Source: Ruminiclostridium sp.
Lineage (GTDB): Bacteria > Bacillota > Clostridia > Oscillospirales > Ruminococcaceae
Direction: 5' to 3'
DNA length: 57,742 bases
NCBI GenBank assembly: GCA_017625405.1
Contig: JAGALB010000057.1
Location: 1 to 57,742 of the forward strand
Shown here: positions 28,080 to 37,118 of the stretch, piece by piece
Layout: each line of letters starts with the position of its first letter
Numbering within the stretch: position 1 is the first letter of the stretch
Notes under the pieces: generated by a model
Databases searched by the model: none
Told to the model about the DNA's origin: nothing
The model's input: the letters and a program-made list of their open reading frames with translations, nothing else
Program-made: the position numbers and the translations under genes

Positions 28080-31000
28080 GTGACTTTTACGGAAAATCTG
28101 GAGAAAGCAAAGGCAGGCGATAAGCGTGCCTACGGCATGCTGTGCAATCTGTCCGCAGATACCCTTTACGGAATTGCATACCTTTCCCTCGCAGACAAGG
28201 GCGACGCCGAAGCGGCGGTAAAAAACGCCTTTGACGACGGCTTCAGAGGAATAAACCGCATAAACGATGAAAATCATCTTCGTGCGTGGCTTTCCCGTGA
28301 GCTTACAAAGCATATAGTTGCAAAGCTCAAGGAATACCGTGCCGAAGAAAAATCCGTAAAAAGCGACGGTTCCCACGAAATGGACGTTTTCTGCCGTCTT
28401 GGTGACCTTGACCGCCTTGTTGCGGCTCTGGCAACGGGCTTTGGCTACAATGTAAAGGAAATCACTGTAATTACAGGCCTCAAGGAAGAAACGGTAGAAC
28501 GCAAAATCCGTGAATCCGATAAAAAGCTTGGTAAGGACAAGCAGATTACCGAAGATTTTCTCAGAAATGTAAAAGCTCCCGATTCGCTTATAACAAAGGC
28601 TCCCGCCGTTACCGACCTTACTGTTGAAATCGACAAGACAGACGATGACGGTCTTATCGGCGAAATGGAACGCATTGCGGCAATTGCCGAAGCGGAAGAA
28701 AAGGGCATCAGCCCCGAAGCTCCTGCGGAAGGCAATCCAAAGCTCATACGCTTCGAGCCTGTGAAATTCAGCGAAGAAGCTCCTGAGCCTTCTCCCGAAA
28801 AGGAAGAAAAGGAGGAGGAATATAAGCCCTCTATTTCCCTTGCGCCCAAGGCAGAACCCGAACCTGTAACGGCTGCACCTGCGGCTGAAGAAAAGCCTGC
28901 GGTCGAAAAGACAGCTGTTCCGACAGCGGAAGAACCCATCAAGGAAGAAACGGTCAAGGAAGAGCCTGTGGCACAAAAGCCTGTTTTCACACCTGCACCT
29001 GAGGCAGAAGAGCCTGTTCAGACCGCAGAAGCGGAGAAGCAGGAAACGAAAGTGGAGAAAGAGCCTGAACAGCCTGCTGTACAGAAGCCTGCTGAGCCGC
29101 CCCGAGAAATTGACGCAAGAACATTTATAAATGTAATTACTTCCCAGAAGATAAAGGGCAGAGATTTCCTGAAGCTTATGGGCAACACCCGTATAAGCAA
29201 CGAGGTTTATCGTGAAATCGAGCAGAATCCCAATCTTACCAAGGAAAGACTGGTAGAGCTGCTGGAAAATTCGGCGCTTACATCTGCGGATTATTACAAG
29301 GTGCTTACGGCAGTCAAGCAGCGCAATGAGCTGCTTGCGAAAAAGGAACAGGCCAATGTTCTTTTTGATATAAACAGCAAGAGGGAAGAAAAGAGCGGGC
29401 CTTCTCCCACTGATACCCGCGCTTTTGCCGCACCCGTAAAGGAAGAAGAGGCAAAAACCGAGCGTCCTCAGAAGGTGGATCCCACCAACTTTGATTTCGG
29501 AAAGAAACCTGAAAAGGAAAAGCTTTCCTTTGATTTCCCGAAAAAGAACGAGCCTGAAATAAAGCCTTTCATGCCCATACAGGACGTTGAGCCTGATGAT
29601 GAGGATGATGAGGATTTAGACCTTGACGACGGTCCTGTAAATCCCATAAAAATTCCTGCGCCGAAAGCTCCTGCCCCCAAAGTTCCCGAAGCTAAAGAGG
29701 AAGAGCCTGAAACACAGCAGCCCGTTCGTGAAAAATACAAGGGCAAGGAATTCTTCATTGACGACGACGTATATTATCCGGGCGTAAATAACGGCAAGCT
29801 GATTTTTGCCGCAGTGTGTGCGGTGCTTCTTGTTGCAGGAAGCTTCGGTATCCGTTATATGATGACAGGAAGCCTTTTGCCCGGCGCAGAAAAGGAGCCT
29901 ACTGTGGTTGTAGAAAGCTTACCCGAAACCTATGCTTCCGACGATGACATATACAAGGCTATGAGCCTTACGGAAAATGCTGTTACAAACCGCATTTCCG
30001 ATTATTACAGAGCTGACGCAAAGGGTTACAGCGAAGCGGTTACAAAGGATTTCTGCGAAACCGATGATAAAATCTACATAGCAGACGAAGACGCAGTAGT
30101 TGTTTATTCCCTTGACGCTGAAAAGCCCGAAGAGCTTTACAGAGTTGAAACAGAAGCCTCCAACGGCGAATTCCTCGGCTTTACCGCATGGGGCGACAAG
30201 CTTTGCATGCTTTATAACGGCACATATGATTATCCCATTTCATATACGGTAACCTCTTCCGACGAAGAGGGCAACCCCGTAACCGCAAACTATGAAGCGG
30301 TCATTTCCCGTGACTGTGTATACGCTGATTTTTATGAAAACGGCGAATACAGCAAAACCTATACACAGGACGGCAGATATTCTGCCGTGAAAACAACAGA
30401 CGAGGCATTCAGCCTTGCTACAACCGTGAATACTGCCGACGGCGCAGTAAGCGGCGTCCCCGAAACTTACCTCCCCTCCTATCAGCTTGATGAAAACGAC
30501 AGGGTGTATGTTGATTACAGCGTTATAACCGTTCCCGACGGAATCGGCTATAACGGCTTTACGGTAATCGGCACCGTAAGCGGCGAAGACGCACGTGCTG
30601 TTGCGGTAATGGGCGGCTCCCAGAGCTTTACTGAGTTCGGCGAAGGAACCTGCCGTGTAATTATCTCCGACAAGAACAAGACATATGAAGAAAACTTCCG
30701 TTTTGTAGGAAGCAATCTTACCCTTGACAGCACAAAAACATATGTCGGCGAATGCTTCGGTCCTCAGTTTGTGGGCGAAAAGGCGGCGGTAACATATCAG
30801 CCTTCCGACAACTCCATAAACGTAACAACCGAAAACGGCGCTACAAACTTTGTTATGGGCGCAGGCGAAACCCTCAGCGGCACAGCCTTTGAGGGCGATC
30901 AGGTGCATATTGTGACGCAGATGGCAGAGGGCACAATGCTCTACTGTGTGAATCTGAACGATATGCAGAACCCTGCTGAAGCAAAGCCCGATGCAATTTA

Positions 31001-31535
31001 CAGCGAAAAGCTGAAAGGCTACGGCACAGATGAGCTGCTGGGGCTTTCTGTAGAGGCTGACGAAAGCGGCAACCGCACAGGTTTACGCCTTTCGGTTTAC
31101 GGCTATGACGGAAAGCTCACAGAGAAGAGATATGTAACCATAACTCTCGATGAGCAGACAAGCACCGAGTATTTAAGATACCTTTCGGCTGACGCTGAAA
31201 GCTCAAACCTGCGTATCGCCGAAGACAACGGCTTTATAGCGGTTTCCACCGTTTATTTTGACGGAATTTCAGAAATCGAGCGTATTCTTTGCTTCAAGGA
31301 TGACGGCTCGGCTCTGACAGAAACCACTGACCTGCTTCTTTTCGATATCCAGTCGGATTATCGTTTCCTTACCTTCCGTGACGGAATGCTGTTTGTTATA
31401 ACCGACAGCAGAATTATCACCATTGACCCCGAAAGCGGCAAGGCACAGGGCTATTTCAGCTCTGACGAGCAGGAGGCAGTGACTGAAGCTGCTCCCGAAA
31501 CGGAAGAAAGCTCAGAAGAAAGCACCATAGAATAA
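28080..31535 (+). CDS. Sigma-factor-like domain fused via one membrane helix to a large extracellular region
   Basis: 1151 residues from a GTG start (GAGGTGAG upstream). Residues 1-90 resemble sigma-70 region 2 (LEKAKAGDKRAYGML, DKGDAEAAVKNAFDDGF, NDENHLRAWLSREL). Residues about 105-150 resemble region 4 (GYNVKEITVITGLKEETVERKIRESDKKLGKD). Both align with the true ECF sigma encoded next (NDENHEKAWLIR; GYSIREIASLLNVNENTVKSRL), but the sequence is degenerate. Next come an acidic Pro/Glu linker, a helical domain near 341-430 and a second acidic linker. One membrane helix lies near 571-596. About 550 extracellular, beta-rich residues follow with repeated Asp/Tyr-rich strands, possibly a C-terminal beta-propeller (PF09826-like). 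The tail is Glu/Ser-rich. Probably a membrane-tethered sensor or regulator; whether it binds DNA, RNA polymerase or the neighbouring sigma factor is unknown. Confidence 0.75.
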   Translation: MTFTENLEKAKAGDKRAYGMLCNLSADTLYGIAYLSLADKGDAEAAVKNAFDDGFRGINRINDENHLRAWLSRELTKHIVAKLKEYRAEEKSVKSDGSHEMDVFCRLGDLDRLVAALATGFGYNVKEITVITGLKEETVERKIRESDKKLGKDKQITEDFLRNVKAPDSLITKAPAVTDLTVEIDKTDDDGLIGEMERIAAIAEAEEKGISPEAPAEGNPKLIRFEPVKFSEEAPEPSPEKEEKEEEYKPSISLAPKAEPEPVTAAPAAEEKPAVEKTAVPTAEEPIKEETVKEEPVAQKPVFTPAPEAEEPVQTAEAEKQETKVEKEPEQPAVQKPAEPPREIDARTFINVITSQKIKGRDFLKLMGNTRISNEVYREIEQNPNLTKERLVELLENSALTSADYYKVLTAVKQRNELLAKKEQANVLFDINSKREEKSGPSPTDTRAFAAPVKEEEAKTERPQKVDPTNFDFGKKPEKEKLSFDFPKKNEPEIKPFMPIQDVEPDDEDDEDLDLDDGPVNPIKIPAPKAPAPKVPEAKEEEPETQQPVREKYKGKEFFIDDDVYYPGVNNGKLIFAAVCAVLLVAGSFGIRYMMTGSLLPGAEKEPTVVVESLPETYASDDDIYKAMSLTENAVTNRISDYYRADAKGYSEAVTKDFCETDDKIYIADEDAVVVYSLDAEKPEELYRVETEASNGEFLGFTAWGDKLCMLYNGTYDYPISYTVTSSDEEGNPVTANYEAVISRDCVYADFYENGEYSKTYTQDGRYSAVKTTDEAFSLATTVNTADGAVSGVPETYLPSYQLDENDRVYVDYSVITVPDGIGYNGFTVIGTVSGEDARAVAVMGGSQSFTEFGEGTCRVIISDKNKTYEENFRFVGSNLTLDSTKTYVGECFGPQFVGEKAAVTYQPSDNSINVTTENGATNFVMGAGETLSGTAFEGDQVHIVTQMAEGTMLYCVNLNDMQNPAEAKPDAIYSEKLKGYGTDELLGLSVEADESGNRTGLRLSVYGYDGKLTEKRYVTITLDEQTSTEYLRYLSADAESSNLRIAEDNGFIAVSTVYFDGISEIERILCFKDDGSALTETTDLLLFDIQSDYRFLTFRDGMLFVITDSRIITIDPESGKAQGYFSSDEQEAVTEAAPETEESSEESTIE

Positions 31536-31545
31536 GACAGAATTC

Positions 31546-31586
31546 CACCGCATAAGGGCATCGCCCTTATGCGGTGAAAATTTTTC
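31546..31586 (+). terminator. Intrinsic terminator
   Basis: Fourteen-bp stem CACCGCATAAGGGC / GCCCTTATGCGGTG with loop ATC, followed by AAAATTTTT. It separates the fusion gene from the sigma gene. Confidence 0.85.
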
Positions 31587-31594
31587 ATAAAAAC

Positions 31595-31603
31595 GCAACC
31601 TTT
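31595..31603 (+). promoter_or_regulatory. Possible ECF-type -35 element (GCAACCTTT)
   Basis: An AAC-core motif like the -35 element of many ECF promoters lies about 44 bp before the sigma gene. No convincing -10 (CGT-type) follows, so autoregulation is only suggested. Confidence 0.3.
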
Positions 31604-31646
31604 CCCCCTGCAAAAATCATTTACATATGAAAGGAGTGAGTGAATC

Positions 31647-32156
31647 ATGACCGACGAACAGGATATGCTTGAAAGGATATACCGCAGGCACTATCTGACC
31701 GTGTATCGCTTAGCGCTGGCGAAATGCGGCGGAAAACAGGAAAACGCCAATGACGTTTTCGGCGAGGTTTTTCTTCAGCTTGCGAAATATCTGAGAAAAG
31801 GCAGATTCTTCAACGACGAAAATCATGAAAAGGCGTGGCTTATACGTGTTACCCTGAACTGCAGCAAGGTAATATTCCGCACATATCTGCGCCCGTCGGA
31901 ATCCGTCGAGGACAAGGGCTATTATATCCCCGAAAGCGACGGAGAAGTCTATGAAGCGGTTATGCGGCTTTCGGAAAAGTATCGTGTTGTTATTCACCTT
32001 TTCTATTTTGAGGGCTATTCAATACGTGAAATCGCTTCACTTCTGAACGTAAATGAAAACACGGTAAAATCACGGTTATCACGTGCAAGAAAAATGATGA
32101 AAACCGATATTGAGCAGGAAAGGAAGGGAAATATATATGAACCCCGAAAAATATAA
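31647..32156 (+). CDS. ECF-family RNA polymerase sigma factor
   Basis: 169 residues. Region 2 is MLERIYRRHYLTVYRLALAKCGGKQENANDVFGEVFLQLAKYL and NDENHEKAWLIRVTLNCSKVIFR (to about 80). Region 4 is LSEKYRVVIHLFYFEGYSIREIASLLNVNENTVKSRLSRARKMMK (about 108-152). AAAGGAGTGAG precedes the ATG. The stop overlaps the start of the following membrane protein by 20 bp, the usual sigma/anti-sigma arrangement. Its target regulon is unknown. Confidence 0.92.
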   Translation: MTDEQDMLERIYRRHYLTVYRLALAKCGGKQENANDVFGEVFLQLAKYLRKGRFFNDENHEKAWLIRVTLNCSKVIFRTYLRPSESVEDKGYYIPESDGEVYEAVMRLSEKYRVVIHLFYFEGYSIREIASLLNVNENTVKSRLSRARKMMKTDIEQERKGNIYEPRKI

Positions 32157-33840
32157 AAATGAAATGTCCCGTCAGTATCCCGACAGAGCAATTGTGGAAA
32201 TTACTCTCGCTCAGGCGAAGAAAAAAGTTGTCCCCGAAAAGAAAAACCACCGCTTTTTAAAGACAGTGGGCGGCGTTGGACTTTCTGCTGCGGTGCTGGT
32301 GGGGGCATTCTTCGGTGCAGGCGCAGTAAGCGGTATGTTCAAGGAAATAAACACTGAGGAAGCGGACATTACAGAGGAAATCAAGGAAGTAAGCCCTGTT
32401 ATTTACGAGGAAGAAGCGGAAATTGACCGCATCGTGGCTACCGATGATATTCTTGCGGTAACTCCCCTGTCAAACCCCAAATATACCGTAAAAGCCAACA
32501 CCCCCGACGGCAAGGTTTCCCTTGACGAGCATACCACACCTGCGGAAATGCTTGCCTGCGGCGTAACGGTTGAAACGGACAACGGCATACTCGGCATACA
32601 GTATCTTTGCGAAGCCTTCAGGAACTACAAAAATATTCAAGGCTTTGAATTTATCAGGGCCGACGCAAGAACTTTAATGGGCGCAAACACCTATCACTAT
32701 TATAACTATGACCCCACAGCCCCCAAGGATAAACACTATAACTGGCACGACCCGCAGACACGCTGCGTTTACTGGTTCTACGACCACCGCTACGGTCAGT
32801 CCATAACAAAGCACAACGCAGGCATAGACTTTGCGGATATGCGGGGCACGCAGAACGGAGGCCTTGTAGCAATCACTATCGAAGAAGCAACTTTCATGAC
32901 AACGGATATAGGAATCCTCACTTCCTACGATACCTACGGCGTAACAGGCATGGATAAGGAGCTGCGTAAGGCACTTTATTACGAGGATGTCACCAAAAGA
33001 GCCGACACAGGCTTCCCGCCGTTCCTTAATATCATCTACAACGGACAGTGCGAGGGCAAGTACAGAATGAACCTGTTCCTCGAAAGAATCGAAAACGGCG
33101 CAGAATACGCAGGCATACAGTTCACTGATATAACTACCACTGACGAATATGACGAAAGGCTCTATTCTATCGAATACTGCCAGGGCGTTTACAGCATCTT
33201 CACCATGACAGACGGTCTTGACGGAAAGTTCGACACCCAGTATTTTGACGGTTATACGGTAGCGGACAACATGGTAGTTTTCGACAACGGCAATGTAAAG
33301 TACACCTTTATGTTAAGCGAGGATGTAAAAGCCGATACAGAAAAATACGGCGACATCCTTATGGATAATTTCTACGTAGGCTATGCGGTGGGCGTTACAA
33401 ATGACCTGCCCACAAACCTTACGCTCCACTATGACGCACCTTATGCGGATTCCTTATATGAAGAAAACGTGCTGGATATGATCGTTATTGACGAAGAAAA
33501 CTCCACTGAAGGATATAATGCGGTAAAGGTAAAAGGATACAATGCCTACGGAATGGGCGAAAACCGTGTAACAAATTATAAGCTGGAGATTAAAAGTGCA
33601 TTCCTGGGCACAAATAATAAGGGTGACAGATATTACCTTGGCGATGTAGAATGCTGGTCAGAAACAGACGCGCTTCATAATTCATTTGTTGAGCGTGACG
33701 GAGAAATGCTCCTTATGCTGACCGATGAACAGCTGGAAAAGCTGAAGAATTTTACTCCGTCTATTGTTCTTAACAGCGATGATATATCTCCTGAAAGGAC
33801 ATGGGAGCTGTCAGCGTGGGTATGTATGGACGAAAGATAA
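32137..33840 (+). CDS. Membrane protein in anti-sigma position with large extracellular domain
   Basis: 567 residues from the ATG at 32137 (AGGAAGGGA upstream). A cytoplasmic tail of about 40 residues (MNPEKYKNEMSRQYPDRAIVEIT, then AQAKKKVVPEKK) is followed by one helix at about 43-67. About 500 residues outside the membrane follow, rich in Tyr, Asp and Asn (TYHYYNYDPTAPKDKHYNWHD, YYLGDVECWSET). No zinc-binding anti-sigma motif is visible. Overlap with the sigma gene suggests a partner that holds the sigma factor via the short tail and senses something outside. The outer domain is not recognised. The end is at a terminator. Confidence 0.7.
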   Translation: MNPEKYKNEMSRQYPDRAIVEITLAQAKKKVVPEKKNHRFLKTVGGVGLSAAVLVGAFFGAGAVSGMFKEINTEEADITEEIKEVSPVIYEEEAEIDRIVATDDILAVTPLSNPKYTVKANTPDGKVSLDEHTTPAEMLACGVTVETDNGILGIQYLCEAFRNYKNIQGFEFIRADARTLMGANTYHYYNYDPTAPKDKHYNWHDPQTRCVYWFYDHRYGQSITKHNAGIDFADMRGTQNGGLVAITIEEATFMTTDIGILTSYDTYGVTGMDKELRKALYYEDVTKRADTGFPPFLNIIYNGQCEGKYRMNLFLERIENGAEYAGIQFTDITTTDEYDERLYSIEYCQGVYSIFTMTDGLDGKFDTQYFDGYTVADNMVVFDNGNVKYTFMLSEDVKADTEKYGDILMDNFYVGYAVGVTNDLPTNLTLHYDAPYADSLYEENVLDMIVIDEENSTEGYNAVKVKGYNAYGMGENRVTNYKLEIKSAFLGTNNKGDRYYLGDVECWSETDALHNSFVERDGEMLLMLTDEQLEKLKNFTPSIVLNSDDISPERTWELSAWVCMDER

Positions 33841-33868
33841 TAATAACCTTAATAATTCATTTAAAAAA

Positions 33869-33898
33869 CGGTCGCAGCAACGCTGCGACCGCATTTTT
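33869..33898 (+). terminator. Terminator with recurring CGGTCGCAGC stem
   Basis: Stem CGGTCGCAGC / GCTGCGACCG with loop AAC followed by CATTTTT. It shares its core with 17411-17444 in the opposite orientation. Confidence 0.82.
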
Positions 33899-33950
33899 GT
33901 AGTTATTTTCGCCCCTGCCGTTAACGAAAACCTGTTAGAGCAGAATATTT

Positions 33951-33968
33951 AAAAAGGCAGGAACTGCC
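33951..33968 (-). terminator. Terminator of glnN
   Basis: On the minus strand GGCAG-TTC-CTGCC is followed by TTTTT. A second hairpin GTCGTG / CACGAC (33970-33984) lies between it and the stop codon. Confidence 0.7.
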
Positions 33969-33983
33969 CGTCGTGGTTCACGA

Positions 33984-36086
33984 CTATTTAACGCTGAATA
34001 ATATTTCGCCGTAGTTGGGTACAGGCCAGTATTCGCTTGCAACCATGGTTTCAAGCTCGTCTACATCTGCTCTGATTTCGTTCATCTTGGCAAAAACCTT
34101 GTCATGGTAGAATCTTGCGATTTCCAGAACGCCTGTTATATCCTTTGCATCATCAAGCAGAGCGCAAAGCTCCTTTGTCTTGCTTGTCATGGATGTGGTA
34201 AGAGCGCAGAGTCTTACTGCAATCTCCTTTTCCACGCCTATATCAATACCTACAACCTGCTTTGAAGCTATAATATCGCAAAGGGTCTTCTGATAGCTCA
34301 TTACAGCGGGAGTGTAGTCACGCTTTACCATTTCAACGGCAGTCTGAGCTTCGATATTGATAGTCTTGTAGTAATTCTCAAGAAGAATTTCCATACGTGC
34401 ATGGATTTCACGCTCGGTAAACACCTTATGTCTTGTGAAAAGCTCGATTGCCTTTTCATCCTCAAAGTGAGGAAGCGCATCAACGGTTGAAACAAGGTTG
34501 GGAAGACCTCTGATTTCGGTAGCTTCCTTTACCCATTCCTCGCCGTAGCCGTTGCCGTTGAAGATTACTCTGCCGTGCTTCTTGAAGGTATCAACAAGCA
34601 GGTTGTGGAGCATATCGTCAAAGTTTTCGGGAGTTGCCTTTTCAAGCTGGTCAGCGAACACTCTGAAGGATTCAGCAACGATTGTGTTGAGGATAATATT
34701 GGGAGTTGCCACGTTATGAGTTGAACCAACGGAACGGAACTCGAACTTGTTGCCTGTGAAAGCAAAGGGAGAGGTTCTGTTGCGGTCGGTGTTGTCTTTT
34801 TTGAATTTGGGAAGAGAAATAATACCCAGGTCGAAATAAGCGGATTTCTTTACTACTGTTCTGCCGTCGATAATCGCCTTTACAACCTCGTCAAGCTCGT
34901 CACCGAGGAAGATTGAGATAATAGCGGGGGGCGCTTCATGTGCACCGAGACGGTGGTCGTTGCCTGCTGTTGCGACAGAGAGGCGGAGCAGCTCTGCATA
35001 ATCGTCAACTGCCTTTACAACGGCGGCAAGGAAGGTGAGGAACTGTGCATTTTCGCTGGGGGAACGGCCGGGCTTTAAAAGATTCTGACCGTCGTCGGTG
35101 GATAATGCCCAGTTGTCGTGCTTACCTGAGCCGTTTACGCCCTTGAAGGGCTTTTCGTGAAGAAGGCAGACCATATCATGCTTCTTGGCGATCTTCTGCA
35201 TCATTTCCATAGCCAGCTGGTTCTGGTCAGCGGCAATATTTGCGGAAGCGAAGATAGGCGCCATTTCGTGCTGTGCAGGTGCGCCCTCGTTGTGCTTTGT
35301 CTTGGAGGGAACGCCCAGGCGCCACAAAGCCATATCGAGGTCCTTCATAAAATCGGATACTCTCTGCTTGATAACGCCGAAATAGTGGTCTTCCATCTGC
35401 TGACCCTTGGGTGCGGGAGCACCGAAAAGGGTGCGGCCTGTGTAGAGTAAGTCCTTACGCTTTTCGTAAACTGTCTTGTCGATAAGGAAATATTCCTGTT
35501 CTGCGCCTACTGTGGGAATGACACGCTTGGAGGTGGTATTGCCGAAAAGGCGGAGGATTCTCAGCGCCTGTTCGGAGAGTGCGTCCATAGAACGAAGAAG
35601 AGGAGTCTTCTTGTCAAGCGCCTCGCCTGTGTAGGAACAGAAGGCGGTGGGTATGTAAAGAGTGGAGTCCTTTACGAATACAAAGGATGTGGGGTCCCAT
35701 GCTGTGTAGCCTCTTGCTTCAAAGGTTGCACGGATACCGCCCGAGGGGAAGGAGGAAGCGTCGGTTTCGCCCTTTATAAGCTCCTTGCCTGAAAACTCCA
35801 TAATAACAGTACCGTCGCCTGTGGGAGCGATAAAGCTGTCGTGCTTTTCAGCGGTAATGCCTGTCATAGGCTGGAACCAGTGGGTATAGTGTGTTGCGCC
35901 CTTTTCAATTGCCCAGTCCTTCATGGCGGTTGCAACGCTTTCCGCAATTGTTCCGTCAAGCTCGCTGCCTGTGTTCATGGTTTCCTTCAGCTTCTTGAAA
36001 ACCTCCTTGGGCAGTCTTTTGCGCATGGTGGATTCGTTGAAAACGTCCTCGCCGAAAATTTTCGACACATCAATAACTTCTGTCAT
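33984..36086 (-). CDS. glnN: Glutamine synthetase type III
   Basis: 700 residues, the size of GSIII rather than the 440-residue type I enzyme. It makes glutamine from glutamate, ammonia and ATP. GSIII marks are KTKHNEGAPAQHEMAPIF near 258-275, NDHRLGAHEAPPAIISIFLG near 372-392, and VIPTVGAEQEYFLID near 195. The N-terminus VSKIFGEDVFNESTMRKRLPKEVFKKL is typical. GSIII is known from Ruminococcus, Bacteroides and cyanobacteria. A strong promoter lies upstream (36143-36171). No PII or ammonium-transporter gene is adjacent. Confidence 0.96.
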   Translation of the reverse strand: MTEVIDVSKIFGEDVFNESTMRKRLPKEVFKKLKETMNTGSELDGTIAESVATAMKDWAIEKGATHYTHWFQPMTGITAEKHDSFIAPTGDGTVIMEFSGKELIKGETDASSFPSGGIRATFEARGYTAWDPTSFVFVKDSTLYIPTAFCSYTGEALDKKTPLLRSMDALSEQALRILRLFGNTTSKRVIPTVGAEQEYFLIDKTVYEKRKDLLYTGRTLFGAPAPKGQQMEDHYFGVIKQRVSDFMKDLDMALWRLGVPSKTKHNEGAPAQHEMAPIFASANIAADQNQLAMEMMQKIAKKHDMVCLLHEKPFKGVNGSGKHDNWALSTDDGQNLLKPGRSPSENAQFLTFLAAVVKAVDDYAELLRLSVATAGNDHRLGAHEAPPAIISIFLGDELDEVVKAIIDGRTVVKKSAYFDLGIISLPKFKKDNTDRNRTSPFAFTGNKFEFRSVGSTHNVATPNIILNTIVAESFRVFADQLEKATPENFDDMLHNLLVDTFKKHGRVIFNGNGYGEEWVKEATEIRGLPNLVSTVDALPHFEDEKAIELFTRHKVFTEREIHARMEILLENYYKTINIEAQTAVEMVKRDYTPAVMSYQKTLCDIIASKQVVGIDIGVEKEIAVRLCALTTSMTSKTKELCALLDDAKDITGVLEIARFYHDKVFAKMNEIRADVDELETMVASEYWPVPNYGEILFSVK

Positions 36087-36142
36087 AAACGGTCTGTTCC
36101 TTTCTTTATGTTAAGCTGTTCTACTTTTATTTTTATAGTAAA

Positions 36143-36171
36143 ATAATAATACAATAGTCACATTTTGTCAA
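36143..36171 (-). promoter_or_regulatory. Promoter of glnN
   Basis: On the minus strand TTGACA (36171-36166) and TATTAT (36148-36143), 17-bp spacer, about 57 bp before the ATG. The -35 overlaps the end of the upstream gene. Confidence 0.78.
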
Positions 36172-36850
36172 TATGGGAATTAGCTAAAAAACTGTGCCGT
36201 TGAGCCTTTGTATCTGCTGTTTTTTTGCCATTTCCCGCTTTTCTGCGCTCTGCAATTTTCGCCCAGACGCCCCATAAAAGCAGGTTTAAGTTTATATAGC
36301 CCAGGGATTTCGCCAGAGAATATACGCTTTCCCGTGCGTTTTCAAAGGCACTCATAACGCTGGTATAGAGTCCGCAGACCTCCCATACATTACTGCATAC
36401 GGGAAACAGGGATATTATTGAAAACAGTATAGGTACTATATAAATCCCAAGCTGAGGGGAATCCTCCGTCAGTTCGTCTGTGCCGTGACGGAAAATAAGG
36501 GCAAAGCAAAGACTGCAGGCGGCAACAATGGCGGGATAGATGAAAAGCTCCAGTGAGCCTGTGCGTACCGACGGGTATTCCTTGAAATAGAACACCGTTT
36601 CAATCTGCGGTACGAGAAATTCAGCGGTGTTTTCAATATCCACGGCATAGCTGTACACCCTGTCATCCACTTCGTATTCGTAGCGGGCAAGGCGCTGTCC
36701 GTCTTCGGTAATTTCCGTGACGGAGCTGTAACAGATTCCTATAATCTGAAGGGTGGAGAAAAAGGCGGTAATGAACATCATTGCGGCATACAGGAAGATA
36801 AAGGCAAAGAACATCCAGCCGTTTACCCTGAGCCTGAATATTTTTCTCAT
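36158..36850 (-). CDS. Four-helix membrane protein, unknown
   Basis: 230 residues. Hydrophobic segments lie at about 12-35, 100-120, 135-155 and 180-198. A polar loop after helix 1 (SVTEITEDGQRLARYEYEVDDRVYSYAVDIE) resembles the loop of DUF3592-type proteins, in which a short beta domain sits between helices; this is a tentative likeness. The C-terminus is basic (KIAERRKAGNGKKTADTKAQR). It is 33 bp downstream of the acyl carrier protein gene and probably the last gene of that operon. Confidence 0.65.
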   Translation of the reverse strand: MRKIFRLRVNGWMFFAFIFLYAAMMFITAFFSTLQIIGICYSSVTEITEDGQRLARYEYEVDDRVYSYAVDIENTAEFLVPQIETVFYFKEYPSVRTGSLELFIYPAIVAACSLCFALIFRHGTDELTEDSPQLGIYIVPILFSIISLFPVCSNVWEVCGLYTSVMSAFENARESVYSLAKSLGYINLNLLLWGVWAKIAERRKAGNGKKTADTKAQRHSFLANSHIDKM

Positions 36851-36883
36851 TCCGTCACCCCGCTTCCGTCAGATTTACCGTTT

Positions 36884-37117
36884 TTATGCTCTGTCCTTTA
36901 TTATCTGAGCCATTTCGCCTACATTCTTCATACCTGAAACCTCGCCCATTGTAAAGCGGATTCCGAACTCATCCTCAACCGCAGCCATAAGAGTGATGTG
37001 GTTAAGGCTGTCCCAGTCGTCAATGTCGTCTGCTGTTGTTTCTTCGTCCAGTTCAATATCCTCATCATCAAAAAAATCTCTGAATACGGTATTGAGTCTT
37101 TCAAAAATTTCGTCCAT
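36884..37117 (-). CDS. Acyl carrier protein
   Basis: 77 residues from MDEIFERLNTVFRDFF; GGAGGA precedes this ATG, and an in-frame extension upstream lies inside the preceding gene. The phosphopantetheine serine is Ser37 in DDWDSLNHITLM, followed by AAVEDEFGIRFTMGEV, a normal carrier-protein fold. It is strongly acidic. It begins one base after the stop of the FkbH-like gene, so translation is coupled. This is most likely a dedicated carrier loaded by the FkbH-like protein rather than the fatty-acid-synthesis ACP. Confidence 0.88.
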   Translation of the reverse strand: MDEIFERLNTVFRDFFDDEDIELDEETTADDIDDWDSLNHITLMAAVEDEFGIRFTMGEVSGMKNVGEMAQIIKDRA

Positions 37118-37118
37118 C

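Noticed and set aside
27960-28976. Minus-strand frame of 338 codons over the serS end and the sigma-like fusion gene
   Set aside because: Its Phe/Arg/Gly-rich, low-complexity composition mirrors the Glu/Lys/Ala codons of the real gene. It also crosses a terminator.
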